Of a DNA stretch of 64,000 nucleotides, positions 53,944 to 64,000 are shown piece by piece (the first letter of the stretch is position 1; each line of letters starts with the position of its first letter). A program made the position numbers and the translations under genes. The notes under the pieces are model-generated. The model was not told the origin of the DNA, did no database searches, and worked only from the letters and a program-made list of their open reading frames with translations. Origin of the DNA: Gambelia wislizenii (Eukaryota > Chordata > Lepidosauria > Squamata > Crotaphytidae); NCBI GenBank assembly GCA_030847615.1, contig JAUMIR010000005.1:167180596-167244595 (forward strand). The letters are read 5' to 3'.

Positions 53944-54795
53944 GTTAAGAGGGGTGCACTGGGTTTACTGGTTTGGGGGGTAAGCTCCTTCAGGCACTAA
54001 CTCTCTGCAGGACCTTACAGACTAAAGATTTTTAAATGGACAATTAACCAGAGTGACTCCAAGTAAAATTGAGGTAGAAGGGAAGAAATCAGGTTGAGGA
54101 CAAGCTCATTTTGCAGCAGAAACATTTCTTTATTGAAAATGCAGAAAAAGATAGCAATAGAGACAAACAGAACAGTCTATATTCAGTACAAGCAGTTAAT
54201 AGAAGTTTCCCAAAGGAAAAAAGGGGAGGAACAATGGTATGGGTGCTAAAACCCTGCTGTTGACCAATCAGTGCTACAGGGATACAGCTAAGCTTAAGGG
54301 ACTACAGACTAAGACACACATGGATTCTCTCACCCTCTGGTGTGAAGAAGCTGGGTGGCTGAAGATATGGAAGAAGGAGACCATGTGGAGAGTTCAAATG
54401 AAGGAGATCCTCTGGAGAGAGAGAGACCTTCTGGGGAGAGCTTCTTGAAGAAAGAGAGGACATATCTCTCTCTGGCTTATATATAGCCTTTTTTAAACTT
54501 GGGGGCTGTCACCTGGAGTGAGGGGACATTTCTGGGCGGGGCAACATGACCTCAATGTTATTCTGTTGGAGGGTTCAAAAGACCCTGTGTGCTTAGAGTG
54601 ATGAATGCAAAGGTTTATTTGACCTTTGTGCAAAGGGCAGATGTAAACATGACCTCTGCCTTTCATCTTCTGGGCACTGGTAATGTCTCTTAGATGTTCT
54701 GGGGAGGCTAACACAATGGAGCTGCATACCTGAGACAATGCCAATCAGGTATAGACCTTTACCCTATTTCAAATCCAAATAGGATTGTCCAACAT
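53944..54795 (-). mobile_element. LTR-like block (TATA and polyadenylation signal)
   Basis: On the minus strand: a TATATATAAG box (plus 54476-54485) in a gctatatataagcc context, then, 340 bp downstream, AATAAA (plus tttatt, 54129-54134). This is followed by about 185 bp ending near cttaaca (plus tgttaag at 53944). The order matches U3-R-U5. The R region would be long. No target duplication, primer-binding site or coding region was seen, so the identity as a solo LTR is inferred. Confidence 0.4.
54476..54485 (-). promoter_or_regulatory. TATA box of LTR-like block
   Basis: TATATATAAG on the minus strand, flanked by GC-richer sequence. Confidence 0.4.
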
Positions 54796-54799
54796 CTCT

Positions 54800-56365
54800 G
54801 GAAATTACCTTATAACACCTTAGAATGGGTGGGGGAGGGAGGTATACCATTCTAAGGCAGTTTGGCAGGGTCTTCTTTCAGTGGAGGTAAACCCGACAAT
54901 TAAGCACTGATTGCTCTCACTGAGACCATTTTCTTGTCAGCAGGAGGGAAGGAAATTCCAGTTTGTGCATTAAAGTGAGGCTTGAGTTCTCCAAGATGGA
55001 AGGGACCCATGCTTTTTACTGCCCTACTCTTCTAATATGTCTCTTTTTAATGTGTGGAGACCCTGGCAAGAAGCAGCTCCATGCCTTAAGCATCAAATTC
55101 TACTTGCAATTCATATTTATTTGACATTATGCATAACATGGGATCCATCTGTTGCATGTGCAGCTGCTCCCTGCTCTCCCTCTACAGAGGACTGATAGAC
55201 GACTGTCATACCACACACCCCCTGCCCTTGAATTTTTTTTTCTAAAGAAGAAGCAGAAGTATGTTGTCAGCAAGAAGAGATGTAACAGTTGCTTGAAGAT
55301 GAACTAAGTTTCCCTTCTGTTCAACAGGTCAGTTCAGGATCAGAGCAGGAAATGGGAAGCTCCCCTAGTCCCAAGAAAAAATGGAGGCTCAGGTGTTTGG
55401 CTTAGATTTCCCCTGCCCCCAGATGCAGCAGTATGAAGTTGCTATCAAGGTCTCAGGGAGAGCACAGCTGAAGAGTACTGTCATTAAATACAACTAGAGA
55501 GCTGGCCATGCTGAACATCTCTGCCAAATACAGGATAGATGAAAATGCCAGCCCATTGTTGAGAAGAACCCCATTTCCTGTCTCTTGGTGTGCTTTGTTT
55601 GATCTCAATAGATTTATGACTCCTAGATTGTTTGACAACTCAGCTATGGATTACCCCTGAATCTCTGGAATTAATCTACAGCGTTTAACCTTTGACTGCA
55701 TGGTGCCTGTTTTATTCTTTGCCCTTGAGGATATTTGTGATTCTAAACTTGGCTCCCTTTTTGACCAGGACTCACAGACTCTACATAACTGAATTTCATT
55801 TGCACTTATAGTTAAAGCAGAGCAAGGAGCATGTGAGGCATGATTTTAAGTCTGCTCTACCTTGCTGGCTCTGTCTTGAAGGGAAAAGAGCTGCACCTCA
55901 CTGGCCACAATTTCAACAAACAGACCCCCCAGGATTTGGTATCTAAGGCCATTCTGCTATCTACCAAATGCTCAGGGTCTGGTTGGGAATACAGCTGGTG
56001 CCTGATCTCAAATAAAAAAAGGGATTTGGGGGAGTCCCATATGGCCGAAATACAGGGCTGGACTTTGCCCCCAAATACAAGTAATCCCATAGAAAACAGG
56101 ACACCTGGAAACCTTATCAAAGCAACGTGATCAGTAGAACCCTTTAACACAAATCTTGATGGAATGGATGAATTGCAGTCAAACATTATAGGTCTCAATG
56201 CTGTCTTATATGTACAAAAAAAATCCTTTCACATAGAAAACTAGCATGCTGGGCAAATGAGAATGGTAAATCTGAAATAATAAGAGGAACTCTCAGTCTA
56301 AATGTGCAGAACATATCTGATCATAGCTATGTTTCTGTGACTGAGATTGAGGCAGGACTTCTGGG
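54800..56365. other. Unannotated sequence
   Basis: No recognised gene or repeat. Overlapping open frames on both strands at 55840-56198 show no domain. Confidence 0.4.
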
Positions 56366-56369
56366 ACAG

Positions 56370-56512
56370 AATCATAGAATCATAGAGTTGGAAGAGACCA
56401 CAAGGGCCATCCAGTCCAACCCCCCCTGCTATGCAGGAATACACAATCAAATCATTCCTAACAGATAGCCATCTAGCCTCTGCTTACAAACCTCCAAAGA
56501 AGGAGACTGAAG
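56370..56512 (-). mobile_element. CR1 LINE 3' end
   Basis: Plus strand agaatcatagaatcatagag, ttggaagagaccacaagggc, catccagtccaac is the reverse complement of the CR1 terminus with its ATTCTATG repeat. Only the last about 140 bp is present, a strong 5' truncation. Confidence 0.85.
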
Positions 56513-56638
56513 GCAGGGCTTCCATATCGGGAGATGTGGCTTGAAGGATGAGTTTAGCTCTGGCCTCTCTCAGCTACTGAGACAGTTCTACACTACACAG
56601 ACTACAAATTATTCATGTCAGAAATTATATCTGTATAA

Positions 56639-56807
56639 TGGATACTTAAATGTGCCGTGGGGGGGTAGTTGTGCCACAGTTCTTTATTGGAAGTCTGAAA
56701 TGGAAAAACAGTGAGGAATATTCCTTAGTGTTTTCCCAATTCAGACTTGCAATAAAGAACTGTGGCACATGTAACCCCCCACCCCCCGTGCACAGTTTAA
56801 TATCCAT
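56639..56807. mobile_element. Long-arm palindromic MITE
   Basis: The left arm (atggatacttaaatgtgcc, gtgccacagttctttattgg, aagtctgaaatgg) is mirrored by the right arm (ccaattcagacttgcaataa, agaactgtggcacatg, cagtttaatatccat). The pairing extends through the centre (aaaacagtgaggaatattcc against ggaatattccttagtgtttt). Almost the whole 169 bp forms one hairpin. Non-coding. Confidence 0.85.
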
Positions 56808-56897
56808 AGATGATATACAAATATAATGTACACACTTGGGTATGTTTCCTTTCCAAGTGTGCTAATTGGCCACTTAGGAAACATCTACCCAACCAAT

Positions 56898-57059
56898 CCC
56901 CTCCCTCCTCCCCCTCCCTCAGCCAATCACCACCCACATGCAAATTACCTCTCCACCTCACAATCCACACCTGCCACTCAATCTGCTTCTACACCCCCAG
57001 CCTCACAAGGGCCCCTCCCTCATCTCACTCCCTCAGCCACCCACCACCCACATGCAAAA
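56898..57059. repeat. C-rich tandem duplication, unit about 113 bp
   Basis: ctccctcagccaatcaccac, ccacatgcaaa at about 56914-56944 recurs as ctccctcagccacccaccac, ccacatgcaaa at about 57027-57057. The tract preceding each copy is also C/T-rich and similar. The strand is strongly pyrimidine-biased. Confidence 0.6.
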
Positions 57060-57427
57060 CACTGAAATATGTTTTCCTACCATGTAGCTGAACTGTGTGA
57101 CAGGAACACTGCCACTCCAAGCTCCATGCTGCAAACACCACTTGAAACTCCAGCAGGGCACATAACGGCATATGTTACACTGGGTACAGCTATACTAGTA
57201 CTACTAATATCTGAATTCAAGGTGAGCAGTCTGTGGTAAAACCTCTGGAAAATTTGAAGCTATGGAGGGAGACAGACTCTATTTTTTTAGAATGGAAAAA
57301 TGGATTTTATACCTTCTCTGAGCAATATAGTATCCCACTAGCTTTGTGAAATGTATATCCCTCAGATGCATTATGTATATTATCTGGGCATTATACATAA
57401 TATCCAACAGGATTTGAACACATCTTA

Positions 57428-57560
57428 AACTTCATTTTGTACATTGGCTGGTTGCTATGCAGATTCAGTTCAAATTATTCCTATCACATGTAGTGTGTTA
57501 GGAATAGTCTGCACTGAATGTGCATAGCAACCAGCCAACATACAAAATGTAGTGCAAGTT
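57428..57560. mobile_element. Short palindromic MITE
   Basis: The left arm (aacttcattttgtacattgg, ctggttgctatgcagattca, g) pairs with the right arm (ctgaatgtgcatagcaacca, gccaacatacaaaatgtag, tgcaagtt) over about 45 bp. The inside also pairs weakly (attattcctatcacatg against gtgtgttaggaatag). Non-coding. Confidence 0.8.
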
Positions 57561-60500
57561 GCGTGTGGGCACATAAATACAAAAGCACAAATATATATTT
57601 AATTTGACTATATGGATGTCAGCTGTATGGAGTCCCCATATTGTCACATCATAATAGCACTGGAAGGTATTGATGATAAATGTGCCATTTATTTAAAAAT
57701 AGGAGAGAGCGGCCATTTAGATTCAAGATTTGTACTCTTCTGCAATTGATCTTAATGAGAATAGTCTGAACAAAAATGATACCCCCTGAACCTAACAATA
57801 GCTCATCTTTCCCCCCCTCCCTATAAATGTTTTATTCTACCTGGTACAGTAATGAAATTGTCAAGATAATGAACACAGTACTCACTTCAAGCAAATGGCT
57901 ATCTTTAATTAGGAATCATGCTGTTGACTGCTGTGAGATATGAGAGTAACAGCCCATTGATTAGATTGCTGATTGTTGATATTTGAGCTATGACCAGTAT
58001 CTTAAGACATCTCTGAACTATATTATCCAAAGCAAAACCCACATTAACCCAAGAATATAGCATTTTCAATGCTAGCATCCACATCCTTAGTTCATATAAA
58101 TGGCATCCTTTGGTCAGCTATCAGTCTGCAAGCACAACTGTTACCTGCAGCCACTTGTTTGGCAATAAAAGTTGGGAAATAATTAATTCATGTGAAAAAT
58201 GTCAAACTTGTTTTCTAGAAACCTGTTTTCCTTTTCATTTCTCTTTGAGTTCTTATCAAAGAACAGGAAATTTTTACCTGGTTAGTTCTTGCTGTTCTGG
58301 AAGTTTCTAAAGGTAATAAATATATCTCAAGTTTAGAATAATATGCTCATGTGTTACAACCATAAAGGAATTTCTCAAATCACTGAATAAAGTTAATCAG
58401 TAGTACAAAGAGCAGGTCATCCTCCTCACCTACACTGCAGCCTATCCCACCCTCTGATAGGGACACAGCTTTGAGCAGAGATGAATAGTGCTTCCGTTAG
58501 TACATCTGGAGTCTGTTTTCACATTTCTCACTTCATTGTTGTGGACCCCAAATTTTGCAACACAGACAGTACCAAATTCAAATTAATCAACCCTAAGCCA
58601 CCATGATATCAGTGTCACCCAAGTTAAGTACAGCATTATTGCTTACATAGGCAATAGTGAAATGGTTTGGCTCTAATTTGCTGAAGTTGATATTTTAAAC
58701 ATCTGGGTATGACTACCATTGCATTCAATGGCTTCTGCTTTTGAGTGGTGCCATTCAGTGGCATCACTAGGGGGAAGCAGAAAGGCCAAACCACACCAGG
58801 TGACACCATCAAAGGGAGGGGTGACATTGGCCTTAGTAACACCACAAGTGCCATTTGTGTACCATGGCAAACAGAATTAGGGAGACTACAGGTGAGTAAT
58901 ACCCTGTGTTACTGAAGGTATTGCCAATGATGATGAAATAGAAGTTTGAGGATCAGTAGAGTGCACAGTAACAGCTAAGGGCCATTTGGATTCACTGTGA
59001 CAAAACAATGCACAGTTCCCAGACTTTCAAAAATTAACAAAAGATTCAGAATAATATGGTACACCAGCAATTATTTACTCCATGCCACTAAATATTGTTC
59101 TTTCCCTCTCCCTGTCCCCTCCCCTCTTTCTCTCTGTGGTATATCAGGAATGAATAGGAATGTGTGCATGCATCTGTGTGTAAGAAAGGAAGGCTTCAGA
59201 GTTTAATGCCTTGATACAAATGCAATTATTTCATCAATTACATTAAAGACTAGATAACATCTCAAGCATTACCTCCCTCAACTCTCAATTCAGGTTACCA
59301 GCTGCTTTGTCAGCAAATTTGGATGCCAGTCCAGTAAAGAAAGCTCTTCTTAAGTTGACAGCAACTCCTGTTGTTCTCAAAGACCATTAAAAAGCAATAT
59401 CACCCTAGGAGAATGCAAATTTTCAATCCAAGTTGAAAGCTTGTCATCTGGAAAAGAAAGGCTGATATCAAAGGCAAGACGAATATCTCTGAACTTGTCT
59501 GTTATCACTGTTCAACAAGATTTCAACTGACCGTCTTTACTTATGCTTTCCCCAGAGGCTACAAACATGGAGATCAATATATTTTCTCTGGCTTCCAGTT
59601 CTAGATACCTGGAGTAAGAAAAACCTTTTCTATCTCTAGTTTTATAGGGAAGGAAATTAATAAAAATTGTTAGTTAGAAAGACAATTACTCTGATACAGC
59701 CACTTCCTTCTTGCAGCATAAAATGTCGGGAAGGAAGAGAGGGAGTGTAAAAAGCAGACTCCCCCCCCCAGAATAATTCTCTCTGACCTTTCTGCAAAAA
59801 AGAGAAAACCACACACAGACTGAAAGAAAATTCATATCAACCAGAGAGTAAGTGTGAGTGTTTGTATACATGCCTGTGTGTATAAGAACTTCTTATAACA
59901 GCTCTCAGGTGTCATTGGACTACATTTTTCCAATTGGAACTATCAACATTACAAATAACAATTTTATCTGTAACATGTTACTTTGGAGGGAACTGTTAAT
60001 CATGGCATAGCAACATGATTTTCTTATTGCTCTTAAAACATTGCATTTGAGTGGGACTGCTAGCTAATTTCATTTTTTGCAGTATATTTTTAAAATAAAA
60101 AGAAGGTAGAATTGGTACATTAGTAATGTGCTCTTAATATGCTATTCACATATTCCTCTCTAACAAGTCATAGCAATGACTCAATTGTAAGTATTAGCAA
60201 GGAACAACCCCCCCCTTTTTTTTTTTTACAAAATAACACTTTACATTCTGTTGCCAACAGTCTCCTTTTTAAAAAAAAGGCAAAACTCCATGTCAATATG
60301 ATTGCTGGAATACACCTGGGTGACTGTAGAAGTTACTAACACTGAAGCATGTTCACTATTTGCCTTCCACCCTAATTATACAGGCACACTACTGCTTCAT
60401 AAGATGATTGCAATATTCATTGATTCAAAGCTGCCTTCAACTGTTACTTTCCTCTGTACATCTCCCACAATCCCTTCATCCAAACAGCACTTTATGCATA

Positions 60501-61400
60501 CTGGATTATAGCATGTATCAATGTGACTGGTTCATGTTACTTAGGTACAGACTGCAGAGTTACCGTAGTTCTTATGGTCTGACCCTGGAATTGCATGCCT
60601 CTTTGTGATTGCTCTGGGAGTGCTTTAACAAGCTGATGCTCTGTTGCTGTGGTACTCTTGTATATTGGATGTTGCCTCTGATCTGTGGCTTTGTGTTCCA
60701 AGTTTCCCCTTACTGAATCTCAGCACAAGCCACAAAAGCAAGGTGATACATTTATATGATCATTTCAACACTGAGACATGGATGATTTGGAAAAAGGAAG
60801 CTCCAAACTGTGCAAATCTATGTTTTCATTTAAAGGAATTTTATAGACAGATAGATGAGAAAGTGCTGGCTTTAACAGGTATGGCAAATAATCCCAGATA
60901 TGGTTCACTTACAACTCCCATTAGTTCCTTTCACATTGCCTTCCTGTGTCGACATCTCCTTTTTACAAAGATTTAGCTTCAGTTCACTGTTAAGTAGAGA
61001 TCTATTGTGTCATTCCTTTATGCCTTTCCTTTTCAGCTGTCATTTTTGCTCAGAGCATTTCAAAAAACCAGAAACCCAAAGTGTATGCCATCTGCAATGC
61101 CATATTTCTTTAAATTAGCACCTGTCGGCATTTGTCACACTTCTTAAATTAGCACCATCCCTCACGGCTATACCTGCTGCCATTCACTTTTTGAAGCAGT
61201 AGGAATGTGCTAGTCTCAGGTATGCAGTACAACTTGCTTCTTCAAAGCCACCTGTTGCCCCCCAGGACCTGTGTAAACCCCACTCCCTTCTGTCTCCCTA
61301 CTGTTTTCATCTTCATGCAGTACCCACTTAAATGTTGCATGCCAAGTGCAATACATTTTTAAAGTGGTGCATGGGGAAAATTTTGTCACTGATAGCCCAT
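57561..61400. other. Long stretch without a recognised gene
   Basis: The piece 58750-58830 (cagtggcatcactagggg) looks like a hAT-type terminus, but its partner was not found. A C-run lies at about 59761-59769 and C/T runs near 60210. The frames here show no domain that I recognise. Confidence 0.35.
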
Positions 61401-61403
61401 TAA

Positions 61404-61525
61404 AGCAGGACTGGGGAACTTTTGGCTCCCCAGATATCTCAGACTTCAGTTTCCAGAAATGACAGCCAGCATGGCCAATGCTGAGGAATTGTGGGAACTG
61501 TAGTCCCAAATAACTGCCATCCTAT
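61404..61525. mobile_element. hAT-like palindromic repeat, family B (copy 2)
   Basis: gcaggactggggaacttttg, gctccccagatatctcagac at the left and aattgtgggaactgtagtcc at the right fit the same family as 43673-43797. The centre carries the partly self-complementary cagccagcatggccaatgct. Non-coding. Confidence 0.5.
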
Positions 61526-62580
61526 ATAGCATATCCCATTTAGGTATATGTTTCAGGATAGTACATCTCTTCCCATAGATCATGTTCATCTCTCTCTCCA
61601 GCATGGTAAATTCTCTTTACCATGGTCCATTGGGTAAATTATGGAAACCAAAGCCAAGTTCCATGTTCTGTTTCATATGACTTCATATTCCTGAACTCAA
61701 CTACTTCAGATTACATCTTGAGAAATCAAGCTTTTAAAAATTATTTCAGCTAGTCTTTCTGCATACAGCAAACTAGGAGATACATGAGGATGTTCCAACC
61801 TAATCCTCTTATGTACCAGTTTTCTAGACAAGAGGGGTTTTGTTTATTTTGTTTACATGAAAATGTTTACTGGCCTGAAGTCTTAGAAACTTCCAGTATT
61901 CAAACCGAGAGCATCTTAGTATTTTGCATGCCACTGATGTGGCACCAGTTCATTCACACTGAAGGGTGCTAGGTGGAAGAAGACACAGTGTTGGTCTCTC
62001 AGGGACTTTCATCCCTCTGCCTTGCCAACCCAATATTCCTCCTGACCTGTCTTTCAGTAAATGCTTCCAGATCATGACTGCACTTGTACCTGGGCAAGAA
62101 TTAGAGTCAGTTGTAGAAGAATCCCACATTCTAAGAAGTGGGAGGGGTAGCCCATTTGAAAATGGGGTAAGCCCCACCCTGCTCAGGCCACAAGACACCT
62201 TACAACTACTCTAGCTGTAGTGTAGATAGTGTATTGTAGTGTAGATACGCTGTCTGCCAGTCTCATTTGTTCTTCCTCTTTTTCTACCCCAGTTTATTTC
62301 CTGCCTGCTTCTTAGATGATTGATCATTTATGAAGTATCTAAGGAAAAATCTAAGGAAAAATTTAAAATAAAACCAGCCTTACTCAAGTTTGTAAGATTA
62401 TATATAAAGTATCTGATATAACTATACAAACATTAAAAATAAAACTATGTTTACTCTTAGTTTATAAGTGTATTATGAATAAACAAATATTACTATACAG
62501 AAATTAAGAACAGAACAAGTCCCTGTCAGAGCCTTAAGAAGTTAAGACATAGCAAAGCACATTAGGGAAGAAAGGAAAGG
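61526..62580. other. Unannotated sequence
   Basis: No recognised feature. Two overlapping frames at 61950-62214 on opposite strands have no domain. Confidence 0.35.
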
Positions 62581-62584
62581 GGAA

Positions 62585-62697
62585 TACTATGTCCAGCTCT
62601 GGGCACCACAGTTCAGGGAAGGACATTGACAAACTGTAATGTGTACTGAGAAAGGTAAGCAAGATTACCAAAGTTTTGGAAACCAGGCCCTATGAGG
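62585..62697 (+). mobile_element. CR1 coding fragment
   Basis: The plus strand reads YYVQLWAPQF, then a decayed KL..VQRR segment, and ends near a relic of 'KGLETMPYE' (gttttggaaaccaggccctatgag). Both ends are cut: it stops at 62697, where the GC-rich block starts, with no CR1 tail. Confidence 0.6.
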
Positions 62698-63450
62698 ATT
62701 TTGATTTTTCCCCCTGCTGGCTGGCACAGCCATGGGGGAGGGGGAAATCATCTTTGCTGGCTGGTTGGGAAAACGAGTCCAGTCTCAGCCAAGCTATGGT
62801 GCCTGTGCCATGGTGGAGAGATTGGGGCAGAGCCAGAGGTTATTTAAGGCCTTGCCTCTCCCACCTCTCCCTCTTGCTTTGAGCCGACGGACAATGAGGT
62901 ATCTCCAGAGCGGAGCAAGAGCTTCAGAGCACTTCATGAGAGAGATGTAAATGATGGTTTCAGCCTTATCAGGGTGAATGCCTACAGCCCAAATTTTTTA
63001 CCCTTGCTGCTCCTCAGTGGCTTTTGGGGTGAGGCTGAGTGGTGTAGAAGTGGTGGCGACTGTGCTGCATGGCCTCATGGCGGACAGATGTCCAAGGAAG
63101 TGGAGGAGAAGTGGAGATAGCTTTGCCGCATGGTGGGTGGTCATCCAGCTGGGTTTGGGCCATGGTGGGGGCCTGACTGGTAGGCACAGAATGGTGGTGA
63201 TTGATGGGGTGTGCACGTTGCCCAACATTTTGTGGTTTGGCCTAGTGTGACCTACACAGGCCTCTGTAGTAGTTTAGGGACTGTTAGGCCATCCCCGCCA
63301 TTTGGCCTAGTAAATACCATTTTGTTTGGAGGAGGCTGCGGCCTAGTTGGGCCTACACAGGAGTTTCTACAATGCTTCCAGTTTCATTTTACACATGGGC
63401 TTTTTCATTTTCTCCTCCTTAGGAGTTTTGTTCTTTATACTCATTAAAAA
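62698..63450 (+). mobile_element. GC-rich promoter-like block, possibly the 5' terminus of a retroelement
   Basis: G-rich on the plus strand and distinct from its flanks. It holds a TATA-like ttatttaaggcc at 62838-62849. Two related segments lie about 100 bp apart (ggcctagtgtgacctacaca, ggcct near 63240 and ggcctagttgggcctacaca, gg near 63341). It interrupts a CR1 at its left edge. Its right side leads to A-rich DNA and a short basic frame at 63774. I suspect the start of an LTR- or DIRS-type element running off the window; nothing proves it. Confidence 0.35.
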
Positions 63451-63454
63451 ACAA

Positions 63455-63505
63455 AACAAAATAAATAATAATTATAATAGTAAATAATAATAATAATAAT
63501 GGAAC
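63455..63505. repeat. A-rich and (AAT)n tract
   Basis: aaaacaaaataaataataat followed by (AAT) units, then ggaacaaaat. Confidence 0.7.
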
Positions 63506-63620
63506 AAAATAAGTTTTAAAGAGGGGGCAGAATTAGGAATTAAATGGAGGGGTTTTTTTAAAAAAAAAAAAAGCTTTAATTAATAAATAAGACCAGAGGG
63601 ACAGCATAGTATTACATTAC

Positions 63621-63621
63621 C

Positions 63622-63649
<28 letters not shown>
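63621..63649. repeat. (TA)n microsatellite
   Basis: About fourteen TA units. Confidence 0.85.
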
Positions 63650-63653
<4 letters not shown>

Positions 63654-63679
63654 GATACATGCAAGAGTTACTACTGGTA

Positions 63680-63713
63680 CTTCATACAGTGGTTTGGGTA
63701 TTGGACTAGGAGT
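63680..63713 (+). mobile_element. Isolated tRNA-like head of a Sauria-type SINE
   Basis: cagtggtttgggtattggac followed by taggagtcc matches the A-box end of the SINE at 8453. The rest of the SINE (B box, body, tail) is absent; a C/T run follows immediately. Confidence 0.5.
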
Positions 63714-63773
63714 CCCCCCCTTTTTTTTCATACTCCACTAATTTATGGAACAGGATTGTGTCCTTGTGTCCTT

Positions 63774-63887
63774 ATGGCCCCTAAAAAAGGTAAAGGTGGA
63801 AGTAAGGGCAAAGGCCCTGCCAAAAAGCATCCCCCCACAAACGTTCTCCAGCTAAGAGTGACTCTTCTGGATCTGAGAAGGATATAA
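63774..63887 (+). CDS. Short basic frame, possible start of a retroelement Gag-like ORF
   Basis: ATG at 63774 opens a 37-codon frame beginning MAPKKGKGGSKGKGPAKK. This strongly basic, low-complexity N-terminus is of the kind seen at the start of nucleic-acid-binding Gag-like proteins. A one-base shift at the C run near 63828 would extend it through PAKSDSSGSEKDII. It lies about 0.3 kb after the promoter-like block, at the window edge. The frame is too short for a firm call; it could be chance. Confidence 0.3.
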   Translation: MAPKKGKGGSKGKGPAKKHPPTNVLQLRVTLLDLRRI

Positions 63888-64000
63888 TTCCCTGCCAGGT
63901 TATCTTTGAACTAGTGCCCTAGAGGATGCCAGGGCCCTTGCCACACACATCACTCCTCCTTCTAACTTAAAAAAAAAAAACTTCCAAACACCGATGCATT

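Noticed and set aside
54239..54448. 69-codon plus-strand frame
   Set aside because: Antisense to the LTR-like transcription unit and rich in GA repeats; no domain.
55840..56198. Overlapping frames of about 100 codons on both strands
   Set aside because: No domain, no codon-like pattern and no splice evidence; opposite-strand openness suggests composition effects.
56810..57091. Proline-rich protein encoded by two overlapping plus-strand frames
   Set aside because: The composition comes from a C-rich tandem duplication; no domain and no splice context.
58750..58830. hAT terminus (cagtggcatcactag)
   Set aside because: Looks like a hAT left end, but I could not find the matching right end, so no element is called.
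62978..63250. 90-codon plus-strand frame with a long opposite-strand frame
   Set aside because: G-rich composition leaves both strands open; no recognisable domain. Treated as part of the promoter-like block.

Overview
This is a vertebrate nuclear window, most likely from a squamate reptile (lizard or snake). It is moderately AT-rich and full of interspersed repeats. The strongest lineage marks are four tRNA-derived SINEs with a Bov-B-like (ACA)n tail (Sauria SINE type), a 5S-rRNA-derived SINE with the same kind of tail, CR1, L2 and L1 LINEs with (ATT)n or ATTCTATG-type ends, a Penelope-like element, and many short palindromic DNA transposons. I recognise no host gene exon, tRNA or rRNA gene, or CRISPR array. 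Every long reading frame with a recognisable protein is a broken retroelement or transposon gene, so the window reads as intergenic or intronic.

Layout. 0-9.5 kb: minus-strand L2 remnants (one split by a mariner), a minus-strand zinc-finger LINE of Ingi/Vingi-like type carrying a CR1/L2 composite insertion, a Sauria SINE and two MITEs. 9.9-14.2 kb: a long minus-strand CR1 retaining RT, endonuclease and an upstream region, itself invaded by an L2 tail and by an unidentified 0.8 kb GC-rich block. 15-31.4 kb: scattered CR1 3' ends, a 5S-derived SINE, palindromic MITEs, a Penelope-like fragment, an LTR-like promoter block and a second good CR1 RT. 31.4-40 kb: mostly unannotated AT-rich DNA with one 0.64 kb terminal-inverted-repeat element. 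40.5-43.7 kb: two more copies of the zinc-finger LINE, one carrying a 5' inversion inside an 11-bp target duplication. 45.15-45.38 kb: an inverted pair of Penelope-type terminal repeats with hammerhead-like cores. 45.4-53.8 kb: a nearly full-length degenerate L1 and a 5'-truncated second L1, both minus. 54-64 kb: an LTR-like block, palindromic MITEs, and a GC-rich promoter-like block running to the window edge where a short basic Gag-like frame begins.

Working logic. Autonomous LINEs (L1, L2, CR1, the zinc-finger LINE) supplied the RT. The SINEs carry tails matching a Bov-B-type LINE that is itself absent here. Repeated nesting (mariner in L2, L2 in CR1, CR1/L2 in the zinc-finger LINE, unknowns in CR1 and L1) gives a relative order of insertion. 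Family names rest on motifs recognised by eye; no alignment or database search was run.
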